The notes beneath the pieces are model-generated. The model did not search any database, was not told the origin of the DNA, and saw nothing but the letters and a program-made list of their open reading frames with translations. A stretch of DNA of 64,000 nucleotides from Phenylobacterium sp. (GTDB lineage: Bacteria; Pseudomonadota; Alphaproteobacteria; Caulobacterales; Caulobacteraceae): positions 35,627 to 99,626 of the forward strand of contig NZ_WGNY01000041.1 in the NCBI RefSeq assembly GCF_016124325.1. The letters are read 5' to 3'. Shown one piece after another: positions 15,398-23,691 of the stretch (position 1 is its first letter; each line of letters opens with the position of its first letter). A program made the position numbers and the translations under genes.

Positions 15398-17863
15398 ATG
15401 GTCGACGCGCACCTGCAGCACGTCAGCGGCGCAGGCGCGGTCGCAGCCCAGGTCGTCGGCGACCACAACCAGGTCCACATCATCGTGGGCGGCGCGACGC
15501 TCGCGCTCGAAAAGCTCCATGAGCGCCGGGCCGAGCCCCAGAGCATCATCGAACTCTTGCGCGTCGACATCCGCGCCACCCGGCTCGTCGGCCGCGACGC
15601 GCCGCTGAACGCCCTGGCCGCGTGGCGGGACGACGCGGCCTCCATATCGGTCCGCTGCATCGCCGGCCAGGCCGGCGCCGGCAAGACGCGGCTGGCGATC
15701 GAGGCCTGCGAGGCGGCGGAAGCCGCGGGCTGGGCCGCGGGGTTCGTATCGAGCGAAGAGCTGCGCCGCTTCCATGAGGCCAACAACCTCGTCCACTGGC
15801 GGCTCGACCGCGACACTCTCGTCGTCCTGGACTACGCCGCCTCGTCCCTGCTGATCCTGAAGTCCTGGCTCGGCCTTCTGGCGCCCCATCGCGACGCGCC
15901 GGCGGATCACAAGCTGCGCATCCTCCTGCTCGAACGCCACGCTGATCCGGACATGGGCTGGTGGGCGGACTTGGCCCGGCGCGAGTCGCTGAGCCGCGCG
16001 GGCCCGGCCGATCTCATCGGCGGCGAGCAACCCGTTAGGCTCACGCCCCTCGACGGCCTTGAGGATCGCCGCGCGCTTCTGGCCCAGGCGATGGAGCTCG
16101 CCGCGCCGCTGCTGGATCCGCCGCGGGCGGCCCGGGTCCCACCGGCGCTAGGCGCCGACCCTTGGTTCGACCGGAGGCTGGGCGATACGCGTATCGAGAA
16201 CGGGCCGCTCTACCTGGTCATGGCCGGCGTCCATGCGGCTCGGCATGGCGCCACGACGGCGCTGTCGCTGGACCGCGGCGAACTGGCCTTCGCCATGGCG
16301 GACATCGAACAGGCCCGGCTCAGGCGTTTTGCCGCGGCCCGGGGCTTCCGGGACGACGGGGCGCTGCTTTGCCACCTCGCGGCCTGCGTCACCCTTCAGA
16401 ATGGTTGCCAAACCGATGCGCTCCTGGCGCTGGTCCGTGAAGAAATGGAGGCGATGGCGTTTCCGGCGCCGATGGGACCGGAGGGTGTGGCGGGCGCGCT
16501 CCTCGATGCCCTATCGACGTCCGGCGCCGGGCTCGACGCCATTCGTCCGGACCTCATCGGCGAGGCCTTTCTGCTTCGCACGATTGATGGCGGCCCCCTG
16601 CGCCCGCCAGAGGCCAGTCAGGCCATCGTTCTGCGCGCTTATCATCGCGACGTGGCGGGCGTGGTCGGGGCCTTGGTCCGATGCGCCGTCGATCACGCCG
16701 AGGGGCGCCGCGACCATGCCGCGCCGGACTGGCTGGGCGCCGTGGTCGATCAGTCGAGCGACGTCACGGCCTTGATGCGGATATCGGACGACCTGCCCGA
16801 GCAGACCTTGGCCCTTCGCGAGCTGGCCGCGGCGATCGAAGCGCGGATCGCAAGTATTCTCAGGTCGCGCGCAGACGGGCACGTGGATTTTCAGTCGACG
16901 CTGGCCGGCTCGCTCAACAATCTCGCCAATCGCCTGAGCGCCCTGGGCCAGCGGGAGGCGGCGCTGGAGGCCGCGCAAGAGGCCGTCGAACTCTACCGCA
17001 CCCTCGCCGCGGCGCGGCCCGACGCCTTCACGCCCGACCTGGCCGGCTCGCTCAACAACCTCGCCGCTCACTTGAGCGACCTGGGCCAGGGGGAGGCGGC
17101 GCTGGAGGCCGCGCAAGAGGCCGTCAAACTCTACCGCGCTCTCGCCGCGGCGCGGCCCGACGCCTTCACGCGAAACCTGGCCATGTCGCTCAACAACCTC
17201 GCCAATTGCCTGAGCGACCTGGGCCAGGGGGAGGCGGCGCTGGAGGCCGCGCAAGAGGCCGTCGAACTCCACCGCACCCTCGCCACGGCCCGGCCCGACG
17301 CCTTCACGCCCAACCTGGCCAATTCGCTCAACAACCTCGCCAATTGCCTGAGCGACCTGGGCCAGGGGGAGGCGGCGCTGGAGGCCGCGCAAGAGGCCGT
17401 CGAACTCTACCGCACCCTCGCCGCGGCGCGGCCCGACGCCTTCACGCCGGACCTGGCCGGCTCGCTCAACAACCTCGCCGCTCACTTGAGCGACCTGGGC
17501 CAGGGGGAGGCGGCGCTGGAGGCCGCGCGCGAGGCCGTCGAACTCCACCGCGCTCTCGCCGCGGCCCGGCCCGACGCCTTCACGCCCGACCTGGCCATGT
17601 CGATTTCCGTGCTTGCAGATGCGCTCGAAGCCCACGGACGTCCAACGGAAGCCGTCGCTCACGACCATGAGGCCGTCGCGACGCTGTCGCCCTATCTTCA
17701 GGCGCAACCGGAAGTCTATGCTGTGCGCATGCTTTCGATCGTTCAGGACTACGTCCGTCGAGCCGCGATGGTCCAAATCGCCTTGGACGAAGAACTGCTG
17801 GAGCCAATCCTCGAACGGCTCGCCCCGTTCCTTCAGAAGAACCTGGGCTCACCCCCTTCCTGA
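15398..17863 (+). CDS. NLR-like STAND NTPase with TPR array and N-terminal amyloid-like motif
   Basis: The protein has 821 residues. Residues ~6-32 form a glycine-rich motif (HVSGAGAVAAQVVGDHNQV) that recurs at the C-terminus of the next gene's product. Residues ~55-450 form a P-loop NTPase, with Walker A GQAGAGKTRLA at ~90-100, Walker B DTLVVLDYA at ~140, and a LRILLLER sensor-like strand. Residues ~505-735 hold five near-identical 46-residue TPR units plus a degraded sixth. Signalling motif, NTPase and repeat sensor is the NLR layout. ATG follows GTGGAG at slightly long spacing. Function as an intracellular immune-type receptor is inference. Confidence 0.75.
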   Translation: MVDAHLQHVSGAGAVAAQVVGDHNQVHIIVGGATLALEKLHERRAEPQSIIELLRVDIRATRLVGRDAPLNALAAWRDDAASISVRCIAGQAGAGKTRLAIEACEAAEAAGWAAGFVSSEELRRFHEANNLVHWRLDRDTLVVLDYAASSLLILKSWLGLLAPHRDAPADHKLRILLLERHADPDMGWWADLARRESLSRAGPADLIGGEQPVRLTPLDGLEDRRALLAQAMELAAPLLDPPRAARVPPALGADPWFDRRLGDTRIENGPLYLVMAGVHAARHGATTALSLDRGELAFAMADIEQARLRRFAAARGFRDDGALLCHLAACVTLQNGCQTDALLALVREEMEAMAFPAPMGPEGVAGALLDALSTSGAGLDAIRPDLIGEAFLLRTIDGGPLRPPEASQAIVLRAYHRDVAGVVGALVRCAVDHAEGRRDHAAPDWLGAVVDQSSDVTALMRISDDLPEQTLALRELAAAIEARIASILRSRADGHVDFQSTLAGSLNNLANRLSALGQREAALEAAQEAVELYRTLAAARPDAFTPDLAGSLNNLAAHLSDLGQGEAALEAAQEAVKLYRALAAARPDAFTRNLAMSLNNLANCLSDLGQGEAALEAAQEAVELHRTLATARPDAFTPNLANSLNNLANCLSDLGQGEAALEAAQEAVELYRTLAAARPDAFTPDLAGSLNNLAAHLSDLGQGEAALEAAREAVELHRALAAARPDAFTPDLAMSISVLADALEAHGRPTEAVAHDHEAVATLSPYLQAQPEVYAVRMLSIVQDYVRRAAMVQIALDEELLEPILERLAPFLQKNLGSPPS
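16910..17599 (+). repeat. Five tandem 138-bp TPR-coding repeats
   Basis: Units start at 16910, 17048, 17186, 17324 and 17462, an exact 138-bp (46-codon) period, with a diverged sixth from 17600. Units are nearly identical at DNA level. Bases ~16970-17130 match ~17384-17544 almost perfectly at an offset of 414 bp (three units), implying a recent three-unit duplication or gene conversion. Confidence 0.95.
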
Positions 17864-17927
17864 GCGGATACGCTCGTCATGCGTGACGCGTCATCGATCC
17901 AATACCTACCCAAACGGAGCCCGAGAG

Positions 17928-18320
17928 ATGACAGGCATGGAACTCGCCGCCGCCGCCGTCGCAGTCGTCGCCCCCTATCTGGTCGAGGCCGGCAAGGGCG
18001 CCGCCAAGACCGTTGGAGGTGAGGTCGCCAAGCCCGTTCTTGAGTGGATGCGGGCGAAGCTGGGGGGGCGCGCCAAGGCAGCCCTTGCCGATTTGGAGGC
18101 GCACCCTGACGTCGAGGTCAATCGCGACGACCTCCGTGTACAGCTCGTCAAGGCGCTGGCGGCGGACCCATCGTTGAAGGAAGAGCTGGGGGCGCTCCTC
18201 CCGACCGGCGCGACGCAGGCCGTACAGATGACGCAGAACGTGCAAGGTCCTGGGGCGGCCGGCGCGCAGGTCTTCGGTTCGAACAACCAGACCACCGTGC
18301 GGGGCGGAAGGGCCGACTGA
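17928..18320 (+). CDS. Small helical putative effector with C-terminal amyloid-like motif
   Basis: The protein has 130 residues. The N-terminus MELAAAAVAVVAPYLVEAGKGAA is a hydrophobic/amphipathic helix, followed by charged helices (LRVQLVKALAADPSLKEELG) to about residue 95. The last ~30 residues (TQNVQGPGAAGAQVFGSNNQ, then RGG) align with the N-terminal motif of the preceding NTPase: shared V-x-G-x-G-A, AQV-x-G and N-Q. It starts 64 bases after that gene with CGGAG upstream, so they are probably co-transcribed. By analogy with bacterial NLR/effector pairs it would be a membrane-acting cell-death effector triggered by templated motif assembly; this is inference. The track ORF starts too early. 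Confidence 0.7.
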   Translation: MTGMELAAAAVAVVAPYLVEAGKGAAKTVGGEVAKPVLEWMRAKLGGRAKAALADLEAHPDVEVNRDDLRVQLVKALAADPSLKEELGALLPTGATQAVQMTQNVQGPGAAGAQVFGSNNQTTVRGGRAD

Positions 18321-18328
18321 AGCTCTCG

Positions 18329-18366
18329 GTCCCGGTCTTGCGCCTGCGGCGCAAACCGGGATGACA
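18329..18366. repeat. REP-like palindrome, copy B
   Basis: Opposite-orientation copy (GTCCCGGTCTTGCGCC...AAACCGGGATGAC) directly after the small effector gene. Convergent with rluD, it may also end the module's transcript. Confidence 0.75.
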
Positions 18367-18386
18367 CGCGGTGGGAAGCGCCGCCC

Positions 18387-19373
18387 TCACAGCTTCTCCA
18401 ACCGCTCCTGCAGCCCGGCCATGTCCGGGGGCAGGGGGCTCTCGAACCTTAGCGTCTCGCCCGTCACCGGATGGCGGAAGCCCAGCACGGCGGCGTGCAG
18501 GGCCTGGCGCGCCAGCCCCGTCGCGGCGATCGCCTCGCGCACCGGCTGGGCCGGATTGCCGGAGCCATAGACCGGGTCGCCCAGGCAGGGCGTGCCCTTG
18601 CTGGCCAGGTGGACGCGGATCTGGTGCGTGCGGCCCGTCTCCAGGCGGCAGGCCACCCGCGCCGCCAGCGGCCGGTCCGACGGGCCGAAGATGCGCTCGA
18701 CGGCGTAGTGGGTGATGGCGTGGCGGCCGCCGGACTTCACCATCGCCATCTTCTTGCGGTCGTGGGTCGAGCGGGCGATGGCGCCCTCGATGGTCCCCTT
18801 GGCGGGCCGGGGCGCGCCGCGGGTCAGGGCCACATAGGCGCGCTCGATGTCGTGGGCGGCGAACAGCGCCGAGAGCCCCTGGTGGGCCACGTCGGTCTTG
18901 GCGGCCACCACCACCCCCGACGTCTCCTTGTCGATCCGGTGCACGACGCCCGGCCGCGCCACGCCGCCGATCCCCGACAGGCTCGCCCCGCAGTGATGCA
19001 GGAGCGCGTTCACCAGCGTGCCGCTCTCGCTGCCGGGCGCGGGGTGCATGGCCATGCCCGGCGGCTTGTCGACCACGATCAGGTGCTCGTCCTCGAACAG
19101 CACCGTGAGCGGGATGTCTTCGGGTTGCGGCTCGGCCGGCGCCGGGGGCGGGATCTCCAGCCGGTACTCGCCCGCCTGCGCCTTGGCCGAGCCGTCGGTG
19201 ACCGGCGCCGCGCCGAAGGCCACGCGGCCCTCGGCGATCAGCGCCTGGATGCGGGCGCGCGACAGCTCGGGCAGGGCCTCGGCCAGCGCCTTGTCCACCC
19301 GCGTTCCCGCCGCCTCCGGGCTCAGTTCGACCCGGCGCAGGTCGTAGGCGTCCGCCTCGTCCTCAGCCGCCAT
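18387..19373 (-). CDS. rluD: RluA/RluD-family 23S rRNA pseudouridine synthase
   Basis: The protein has 328 residues. The N-terminal ~75 residues (AGTRVDKALAEALPELSRARIQ) form an S4 RNA-binding domain. The catalytic domain follows with VVHRIDKETSG, whose Asp is the catalytic nucleophile, plus CRLETGRTHQIRVHL and FEDEHLIVVDKPPGMAMHPAPG. This matches RluD, which modifies helix 69 of 23S rRNA; exact positions are by analogy. Its ATG lies inside the 3' end of the ferritin-like gene (11-base overlap), suggesting co-translation. Confidence 0.9.
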   Translation of the reverse strand: MAAEDEADAYDLRRVELSPEAAGTRVDKALAEALPELSRARIQALIAEGRVAFGAAPVTDGSAKAQAGEYRLEIPPPAPAEPQPEDIPLTVLFEDEHLIVVDKPPGMAMHPAPGSESGTLVNALLHHCGASLSGIGGVARPGVVHRIDKETSGVVVAAKTDVAHQGLSALFAAHDIERAYVALTRGAPRPAKGTIEGAIARSTHDRKKMAMVKSGGRHAITHYAVERIFGPSDRPLAARVACRLETGRTHQIRVHLASKGTPCLGDPVYGSGNPAQPVREAIAATGLARQALHAAVLGFRHPVTGETLRFESPLPPDMAGLQERLEKL

Positions 19374-19680
19374 TCTTGCCCGTCGCGTCCTCCTCGTGGC
19401 CCGTGATCGAGCCGTCCTTGAAGAGGTATTCCTTGAGCTGCTCGCCGGCGTCCTCGTCGTTGCGCCGGATCCACTCGAGGATCATGGCGGCGTGCTCCAG
19501 CTCCTCGCGGGCGTTGTGCAGCAGGATCGCCTTCAGCTCCTTGTCCTGGGTGTCGTCGGCGCGCTGGCGGTACCAGTCCACCGCCTCGAACTCCTCCATC
19601 AGCGAGGTGATGGCGTAGTGCATCTCCAGCGTCTTGCGGCTGAGCTTCTCGCGGGCGACGTGGAGCGTCTCACTGGACAT
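19363..19680 (-). CDS. Encapsulated-ferritin-like protein (EncFtn family) without cargo tag
   Basis: The protein has 105 residues. TSLMEEFEAVDWYRQRADDT and LHNAREELEHAAMILEWIRR closely follow the encapsulin-cargo ferritin EncFtn, with its Glu, Trp-Tyr and ELEH iron-site residues, and LKEYLF thereafter. EncFtn oxidises iron at a dimer interface and normally carries a C-terminal LGIGSLR-type peptide that docks it in an encapsulin shell. Here the protein ends GHEEDATGKNGG with no such peptide, and no shell gene is nearby. An AGGAG ribosome-binding site precedes the ATG. It overlaps rluD by 11 bases. A free cytosolic iron or redox role is likely. Confidence 0.85.
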   Translation of the reverse strand: MSSETLHVAREKLSRKTLEMHYAITSLMEEFEAVDWYRQRADDTQDKELKAILLHNAREELEHAAMILEWIRRNDEDAGEQLKEYLFKDGSITGHEEDATGKNGG

Positions 19681-19744
19681 CGACTGTCATTCTCCTGTGC
19701 TAGACGAAAGTCATATCGGGTGGGGAAACAACGGAGCAACGGCC

Positions 19745-21400
19745 ATGAGGATCAATCGGCGCAAGGCGCTCGCTCTGCTGGGCCTGGGCGCGGCGACCCC
19801 GGCGGCGGCGCAGACCGCCAAGCCCCTGGGCGTTTCCTTCGACCACGGCGTGGCCTCCGGCGACCCGCGGCAGGACCGCGTTATCATCTGGACGCGCATC
19901 ACGCCGCAGAGCCCGCACCGCGAGATCGCCTACACCTGGAGCGTCACCCCGCTCGACCGCCGCGCCGGCGGGGCGAAGAAGGGCTCGGGCGTCACCGGCC
20001 CCGACCGCGACTACACGGTGAAGGTGGACGTCACCGGCCTCGACGCCGGGCGCGCCTATACGTTCGCCTTCGAGTCCGAGGGCGTCGCCTCGCCCGTGGG
20101 CCGCACCCAGACCCTGCCGGCCGGGCCGACCAAGGACGTGGTGCTCGCGGTCGCCTCGTGCTCGCTCTACCCGAACGGCTACTTCAACGCCTACAAGGCC
20201 ATCGCCGACCTCGAGCGGGTCGACGCCGTCCTGCACCTGGGCGACTACATCTACGAATACGGCGGGCCGGGCAGCTACGGCATGGACTCGCCGGTGGCGG
20301 CCCAGCGCCATCACGATCCCTTCCACGAGATCGTCAGCCTCGACGACTACCGCCGCCGCCACGCCCAGTACAAGGCCGACCCCGACACCCAGGCCGCCCA
20401 CGCCCGCGCGCCCTGGATCGTCGTCTGGGACGACCACGAGACCGCCAACGACAGCTACGTCGGCGGCGCCGAGAACCACCAGCCCGAGACCGAGGGCGAC
20501 TGGAACGCGCGCAAGGCCCGCGCGCTCAAGGCCTATTTCGAGTGGATGCCGATCCGCGAGCCGGCCGGCGGCGGCCTGGCCGAGGCCGCCATGCGCAGCT
20601 TCGACTTCGGCGACCTCGCCACCCTGATCATGGTCGAGACGCGCCTGACCGCGCGCACCCACCAGCTCAGCCTGAAGACCGACCTGCCGGTGGTCGACGG
20701 CAAGCCCGACGTGGCCGCCTTCAAGGCCAGGCTCGACGACCCCTCGCGCCGGATGATGAGCGACCAGCAGGAGGCCTGGATCGGCGCCGAGGCCGCCCGC
20801 TCGGTGAAGTCCGGCCGCGCCTGGCAGGTGCTGGGCAACCAGGTGGTCATGGCCCGGGTCATGCCGTTCAGCCCCAAGGCGGTGCTCACCCCCGACCAGC
20901 TCGCCGCCATCACCTCGGAATATCCTGAACGCGTGAAGGCGATGGAGCAGGCCGCCGCCCTCGGCGTGCCGACCGCGCTCGACATGTGGCAGGGCTATCC
21001 CGTCGATCGCGAGCGCCTCTACCGCGCGCTCGACCAGGCCAACGCCCGGCCCATCGTGGTCTCCGGCGACAGCCACTCGTTCTGGGCCAACGAGCTCAGC
21101 GACGCGTCCGGCAAGCTGATCGCCGCCGAGTTCGGCACGACGGGGATCACCAGCCCGGGCGCCGGCATGATCGCCGGCGGCCTCAACGTCGGCGTGCCCG
21201 TCGCCAAGGCGAACCCGGAGGTGCTGTTCAACGACCAGGTGGCCAAGGGCTTCGTGCTGCTCACCCTCACCCGCGACAAGGCGCGCGCCGACCTGATGGC
21301 CGTGTCCACCATCGTCTCGCGCGACTTCACCACCGCCCCGGTGAAGAGCTTCGAGGTCACGCCCCAGGGCGCGGGCGTCTCGCGGGTGAAGGAGGTCTGA
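19745..21400 (+). CDS. phoD: PhoD-like alkaline phosphatase/phosphodiesterase, Tat-exported
   Basis: The protein has 551 residues. The N-terminus INRRKALALLGLGAATPAAAQ is a twin-arginine signal. An Fn3-like domain follows (FDHGVASGDPRQDRVIIWTR), then the metallophosphatase core with LHLGDYIYEYG, VVWDDHETANDS and VSGDSHSFWANEL supplying metal ligands. PhoD enzymes are periplasmic or secreted Ca/Fe-dependent phosphomonoesterases and phosphodiesterases induced in phosphate starvation; no clear Pho box was found upstream. GGAG precedes the ATG. Divergent from the ferritin-like gene with 64 bases between. Confidence 0.92.
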   Translation: MRINRRKALALLGLGAATPAAAQTAKPLGVSFDHGVASGDPRQDRVIIWTRITPQSPHREIAYTWSVTPLDRRAGGAKKGSGVTGPDRDYTVKVDVTGLDAGRAYTFAFESEGVASPVGRTQTLPAGPTKDVVLAVASCSLYPNGYFNAYKAIADLERVDAVLHLGDYIYEYGGPGSYGMDSPVAAQRHHDPFHEIVSLDDYRRRHAQYKADPDTQAAHARAPWIVVWDDHETANDSYVGGAENHQPETEGDWNARKARALKAYFEWMPIREPAGGGLAEAAMRSFDFGDLATLIMVETRLTARTHQLSLKTDLPVVDGKPDVAAFKARLDDPSRRMMSDQQEAWIGAEAARSVKSGRAWQVLGNQVVMARVMPFSPKAVLTPDQLAAITSEYPERVKAMEQAAALGVPTALDMWQGYPVDRERLYRALDQANARPIVVSGDSHSFWANELSDASGKLIAAEFGTTGITSPGAGMIAGGLNVGVPVAKANPEVLFNDQVAKGFVLLTLTRDKARADLMAVSTIVSRDFTTAPVKSFEVTPQGAGVSRVKEV

Positions 21401-21427
21401 GGGGGCGTCCCGTCGACCCTCTCGCGT

Positions 21428-21572
21428 GTCATCCCGGTTTCCGCCGGAGGCGGAAGACCGGGACCCATGAACACCGGATCGCTGTCGGTCCGGCGCCGCG
21501 CCGCTGCGGGCCCTCTCCGCCTTCGACGTCCATGGGTCCCGGTCTTCGGCTCTCGCCGAAACCGGGATGACA
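21428..21572. repeat. Inverted pair of REP-like palindromes (copies C and D)
   Basis: Copy C (GTCATCCCGGTTTCCGCC...) at 21428-21469 and copy D in opposite orientation (CATGGGTCCCGGTCTTCGGC...) at 21531-21572 flank ~60 bases, the paired layout of bacterial REP doublets. They sit between convergent phoD and lysE and could act as a bidirectional transcript end. Confidence 0.8.
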
Positions 21573-21587
21573 CGCGAGGTGAGGCGT

Positions 21588-22214
21588 CTACCGCCGCTCC
21601 AGCGCCAGGCGCACGCCGAAGGCCAGGAACAGGCCGCCGGTCGCCCGGTCCAGCCAGCGCACCACCGCGGCCTTCTGCAGCGCCCCGGCGATCGGCCGCG
21701 TGGCGCCGATCAGCACCGCGAACCACGCCAGCCCCATCAGCACGTGCAGCGACGCCAGCAGGATCGCGAACGGCGCCACGGCCACGCCCTGCGGGATGAA
21801 CTGGGGCAGGAACGAGACGTAGAAGATCCCCGCCTTGGGGTTCAGCAGGTTGTTCAGCGCCCCGCGCCACAGCCACTGGACGCCGTGCGCCTGCGGGCCC
21901 CGGGCGGCGGCCACGTCGAACCGCTCGCGCGGGCGGGCGATCAGGTGGACGCCCAGCCAGACCAGATAGGCCGCCCCCGCCCACTTCAGGATCTCGAACG
22001 CCAGGGTCGAGGCCGCCAGCAGCGCGCCCAGGCCGAAGCCCACCGCCGCGCCCCAGCCCAGGGTGCCCAGGCAGATCCCCACCGCCGCATAGGCCGCCGG
22101 CCGCGGCCCCTCCGACGCCGCCGTCCGCAGCACCAGCGCCGTGTCCAGCCCCGGCGTGAGGGTCAGCAGGCCCGCCGCCACGCTGAACGCGATCAGCGCC
22201 TCGGGAACCGTCAC
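21588..22214 (-). CDS. LysE/RhtB family amino-acid exporter
   Basis: The protein has 208 residues and six membrane spans. [21 protein letters not shown] (the TPGP-like opening) and [19 protein letters not shown] are family signatures. These inner-membrane proteins export amino acids such as threonine, homoserine or lysine; substrate is unknown here. The GTG start overlaps the hisI stop in GTGA, indicating translational coupling. The track ORF's N-terminus is hisI read in another frame. Confidence 0.88.
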   Translation of the reverse strand: MTVPEALIAFSVAAGLLTLTPGLDTALVLRTAASEGPRPAAYAAVGICLGTLGWGAAVGFGLGALLAASTLAFEILKWAGAAYLVWLGVHLIARPRERFDVAAARGPQAHGVQWLWRGALNNLLNPKAGIFYVSFLPQFIPQGVAVAPFAILLASLHVLMGLAWFAVLIGATRPIAGALQKAAVVRWLDRATGGLFLAFGVRLALERR

Positions 22215-22600
22215 CTCCGCACCAGCCGGCCGCCCTCGACCACCCGGTAGAAGCACGAGCGCGCGCCCGTGTGGCAGGCCCCGCCGTCGCCCTGCGGCCG
22301 CACCTTCAGCCACACCGCGTCCTGGTCGCAGTCGACCCTGAGTTCGTCCACCACCTGGATCTGCCCGCTGGTGGCGCCCTTGTGCCAGAGCTCGTTCCGC
22401 GAGCGGCTGAAGTAGTGCGCCTGCCCCGTGGCGATCGTCTTCTCCAGCGCCTCGGCGTTCATCCACGCCAGCATCAGCACCTCGCCGGTGTCGGCATGCG
22501 TGGTCACCGCCGCGATCAGGCCGGCGGCGTCGAAGCGCGGGCTGAGCGTCTCGCCCTGTTCGAGGGCGTCCTTGGAGGCGGCGGTGGGGAAGTGGGTCAT
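22211..22600 (-). CDS. hisI: Phosphoribosyl-AMP cyclohydrolase
   Basis: The protein has 129 residues, single-domain as usual in alphaproteobacteria. It opens the purine ring of phosphoribosyl-AMP in histidine synthesis, in the cytosol. Signatures are [38 protein letters not shown], and the Mg/Zn ligands [11 protein letters not shown] and [15 protein letters not shown] at 22600 or 22609 are both possible. Not clustered with other his genes except hisC 14 kb away. Confidence 0.96.
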   Translation of the reverse strand: MTHFPTAASKDALEQGETLSPRFDAAGLIAAVTTHADTGEVLMLAWMNAEALEKTIATGQAHYFSRSRNELWHKGATSGQIQVVDELRVDCDQDAVWLKVRPQGDGGACHTGARSCFYRVVEGGRLVRR

Positions 22601-22621
22601 GGGCCCCATATGGCGCCGCTG

Positions 22622-22667
22622 CGCGCGACGCGCACCGGGTTTTCCGCGCGACGCGCACTGGGTTTTC
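22622..22667. repeat. Two tandem copies of a 23-bp sequence
   Basis: CGCGCGACGCGCACCGGG-type units at 22622 and 22645 differ at one base. They lie between divergent hisI and the DUF817 gene, where they could be an operator or a slippage product. Confidence 0.7.
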
Positions 22668-22713
22668 ATCGCGTCTGCACGCGTCCTGCCGCGCGCCCGC
22701 CTAGCCTGCGCCC

Positions 22714-23691
22714 ATGAACCTGAAGGACAGGATCAAGGCCCGGGTCCTGGCCTTCGACGCCGCCGCGCGGCCCTGGGCGGCGCGCGGGCCGCTGCACGCC
22801 TTCGCCTACGAGTTCCTGCTGTTCGGGCTGAAGCAGGCCTGGGCCTGCCTGTTCGGCGGGACGCTGGTGGCGCTGCTGATCGCCACCCGCCTCTTCTGGC
22901 CGCCCGACGCCCCGCTCGCCCGCTACGACCTGCTGGTCCTCTGCGCCGTGGCCCTCCAGGCCGGCCTGCTCGCCACCCGGCTGGAACACTGGGACGAGGC
23001 CCTGGTCATCGCCGTCTTCCACCTCGTCGGCACCGCCATGGAGGTGTTCAAGACCGCCCACGGCTCGTGGATCTACCCGGAGCACAGCCTGCTTCGCATC
23101 GGCGGCGTGCCGCTGTTCTCGGGCTTCATGTACGCCGCCATCGGCTCGTACCTGGCCCGCGCCTGGCGGCTGTTCGAGCTGCGCTTCGAACGCTACCCCC
23201 CGGTCTGGACCACCTGGGCCCTGGCCATCGCCGCCTACGTCAACTTCTTCGCCCACCACTACGTCATGGACGTGCGCCTCGCCCTCTTCGCCGCCTCGTT
23301 CCTGATGTTCGCCCGCGCCAGCTTCGTCTTCACGCCCGACCGCACGCCCCGGCGGATGCCCATGCTGCTGGGCTTCCTGCTGGTCGCGGTCTTCATCTGG
23401 ATCGCCGAGAACGTCGGCACCTTCACCGCCGCCTGGCGCTACCCCAGCCAGCACGACGGCTGGCGCCTCGTCCCGCTGGGCAAGCTGGGCGCCTGGTACC
23501 TGCTGATGCTGCTCAGCTTCGTCCTGGTCTCGGCCGTCCGCCGCCCCCGGCCGCCGGGGGAGGGCGAGGCCACCAATCCGCTGACGGCGCCGCGCCCTGG
23601 CGGGCCGTCCCACCCGCGCGAGCCGCCCCAGTCGCGCGCTCAGTCGCGCGCCTCGCGCTCCAGCTCCCCGGTCGCCGGGTTGCGCAGATAG
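22714..23691 (+). CDS. DUF817 family integral membrane protein
   Basis: The protein has 325 residues and about seven to eight membrane spans. Segments such as [52 protein letters not shown] and [13 protein letters not shown] match the uncharacterised DUF817 family. The last ~50 residues from [10 protein letters not shown] onward are low-complexity and unlike the family. They run 52 bases into the 3' end of the convergent terminase-like gene, so the tail may be a readthrough extension after loss of the original stop. Confidence 0.8.
   Translation: MNLKDRIKARVLAFDAAARPWAARGPLHAFAYEFLLFGLKQAWACLFGGTLVALLIATRLFWPPDAPLARYDLLVLCAVALQAGLLATRLEHWDEALVIAVFHLVGTAMEVFKTAHGSWIYPEHSLLRIGGVPLFSGFMYAAIGSYLARAWRLFELRFERYPPVWTTWALAIAAYVNFFAHHYVMDVRLALFAASFLMFARASFVFTPDRTPRRMPMLLGFLLVAVFIWIAENVGTFTAAWRYPSQHDGWRLVPLGKLGAWYLLMLLSFVLVSAVRRPRPPGEGEATNPLTAPRPGGPSHPREPPQSRAQSRASRSSSPVAGLRR

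Noticed and set aside
16910-17599. Tandem repeats resembling a CRISPR or satellite
   Set aside because: The 138-bp period is codon-phased and encodes TPR units; no spacers.
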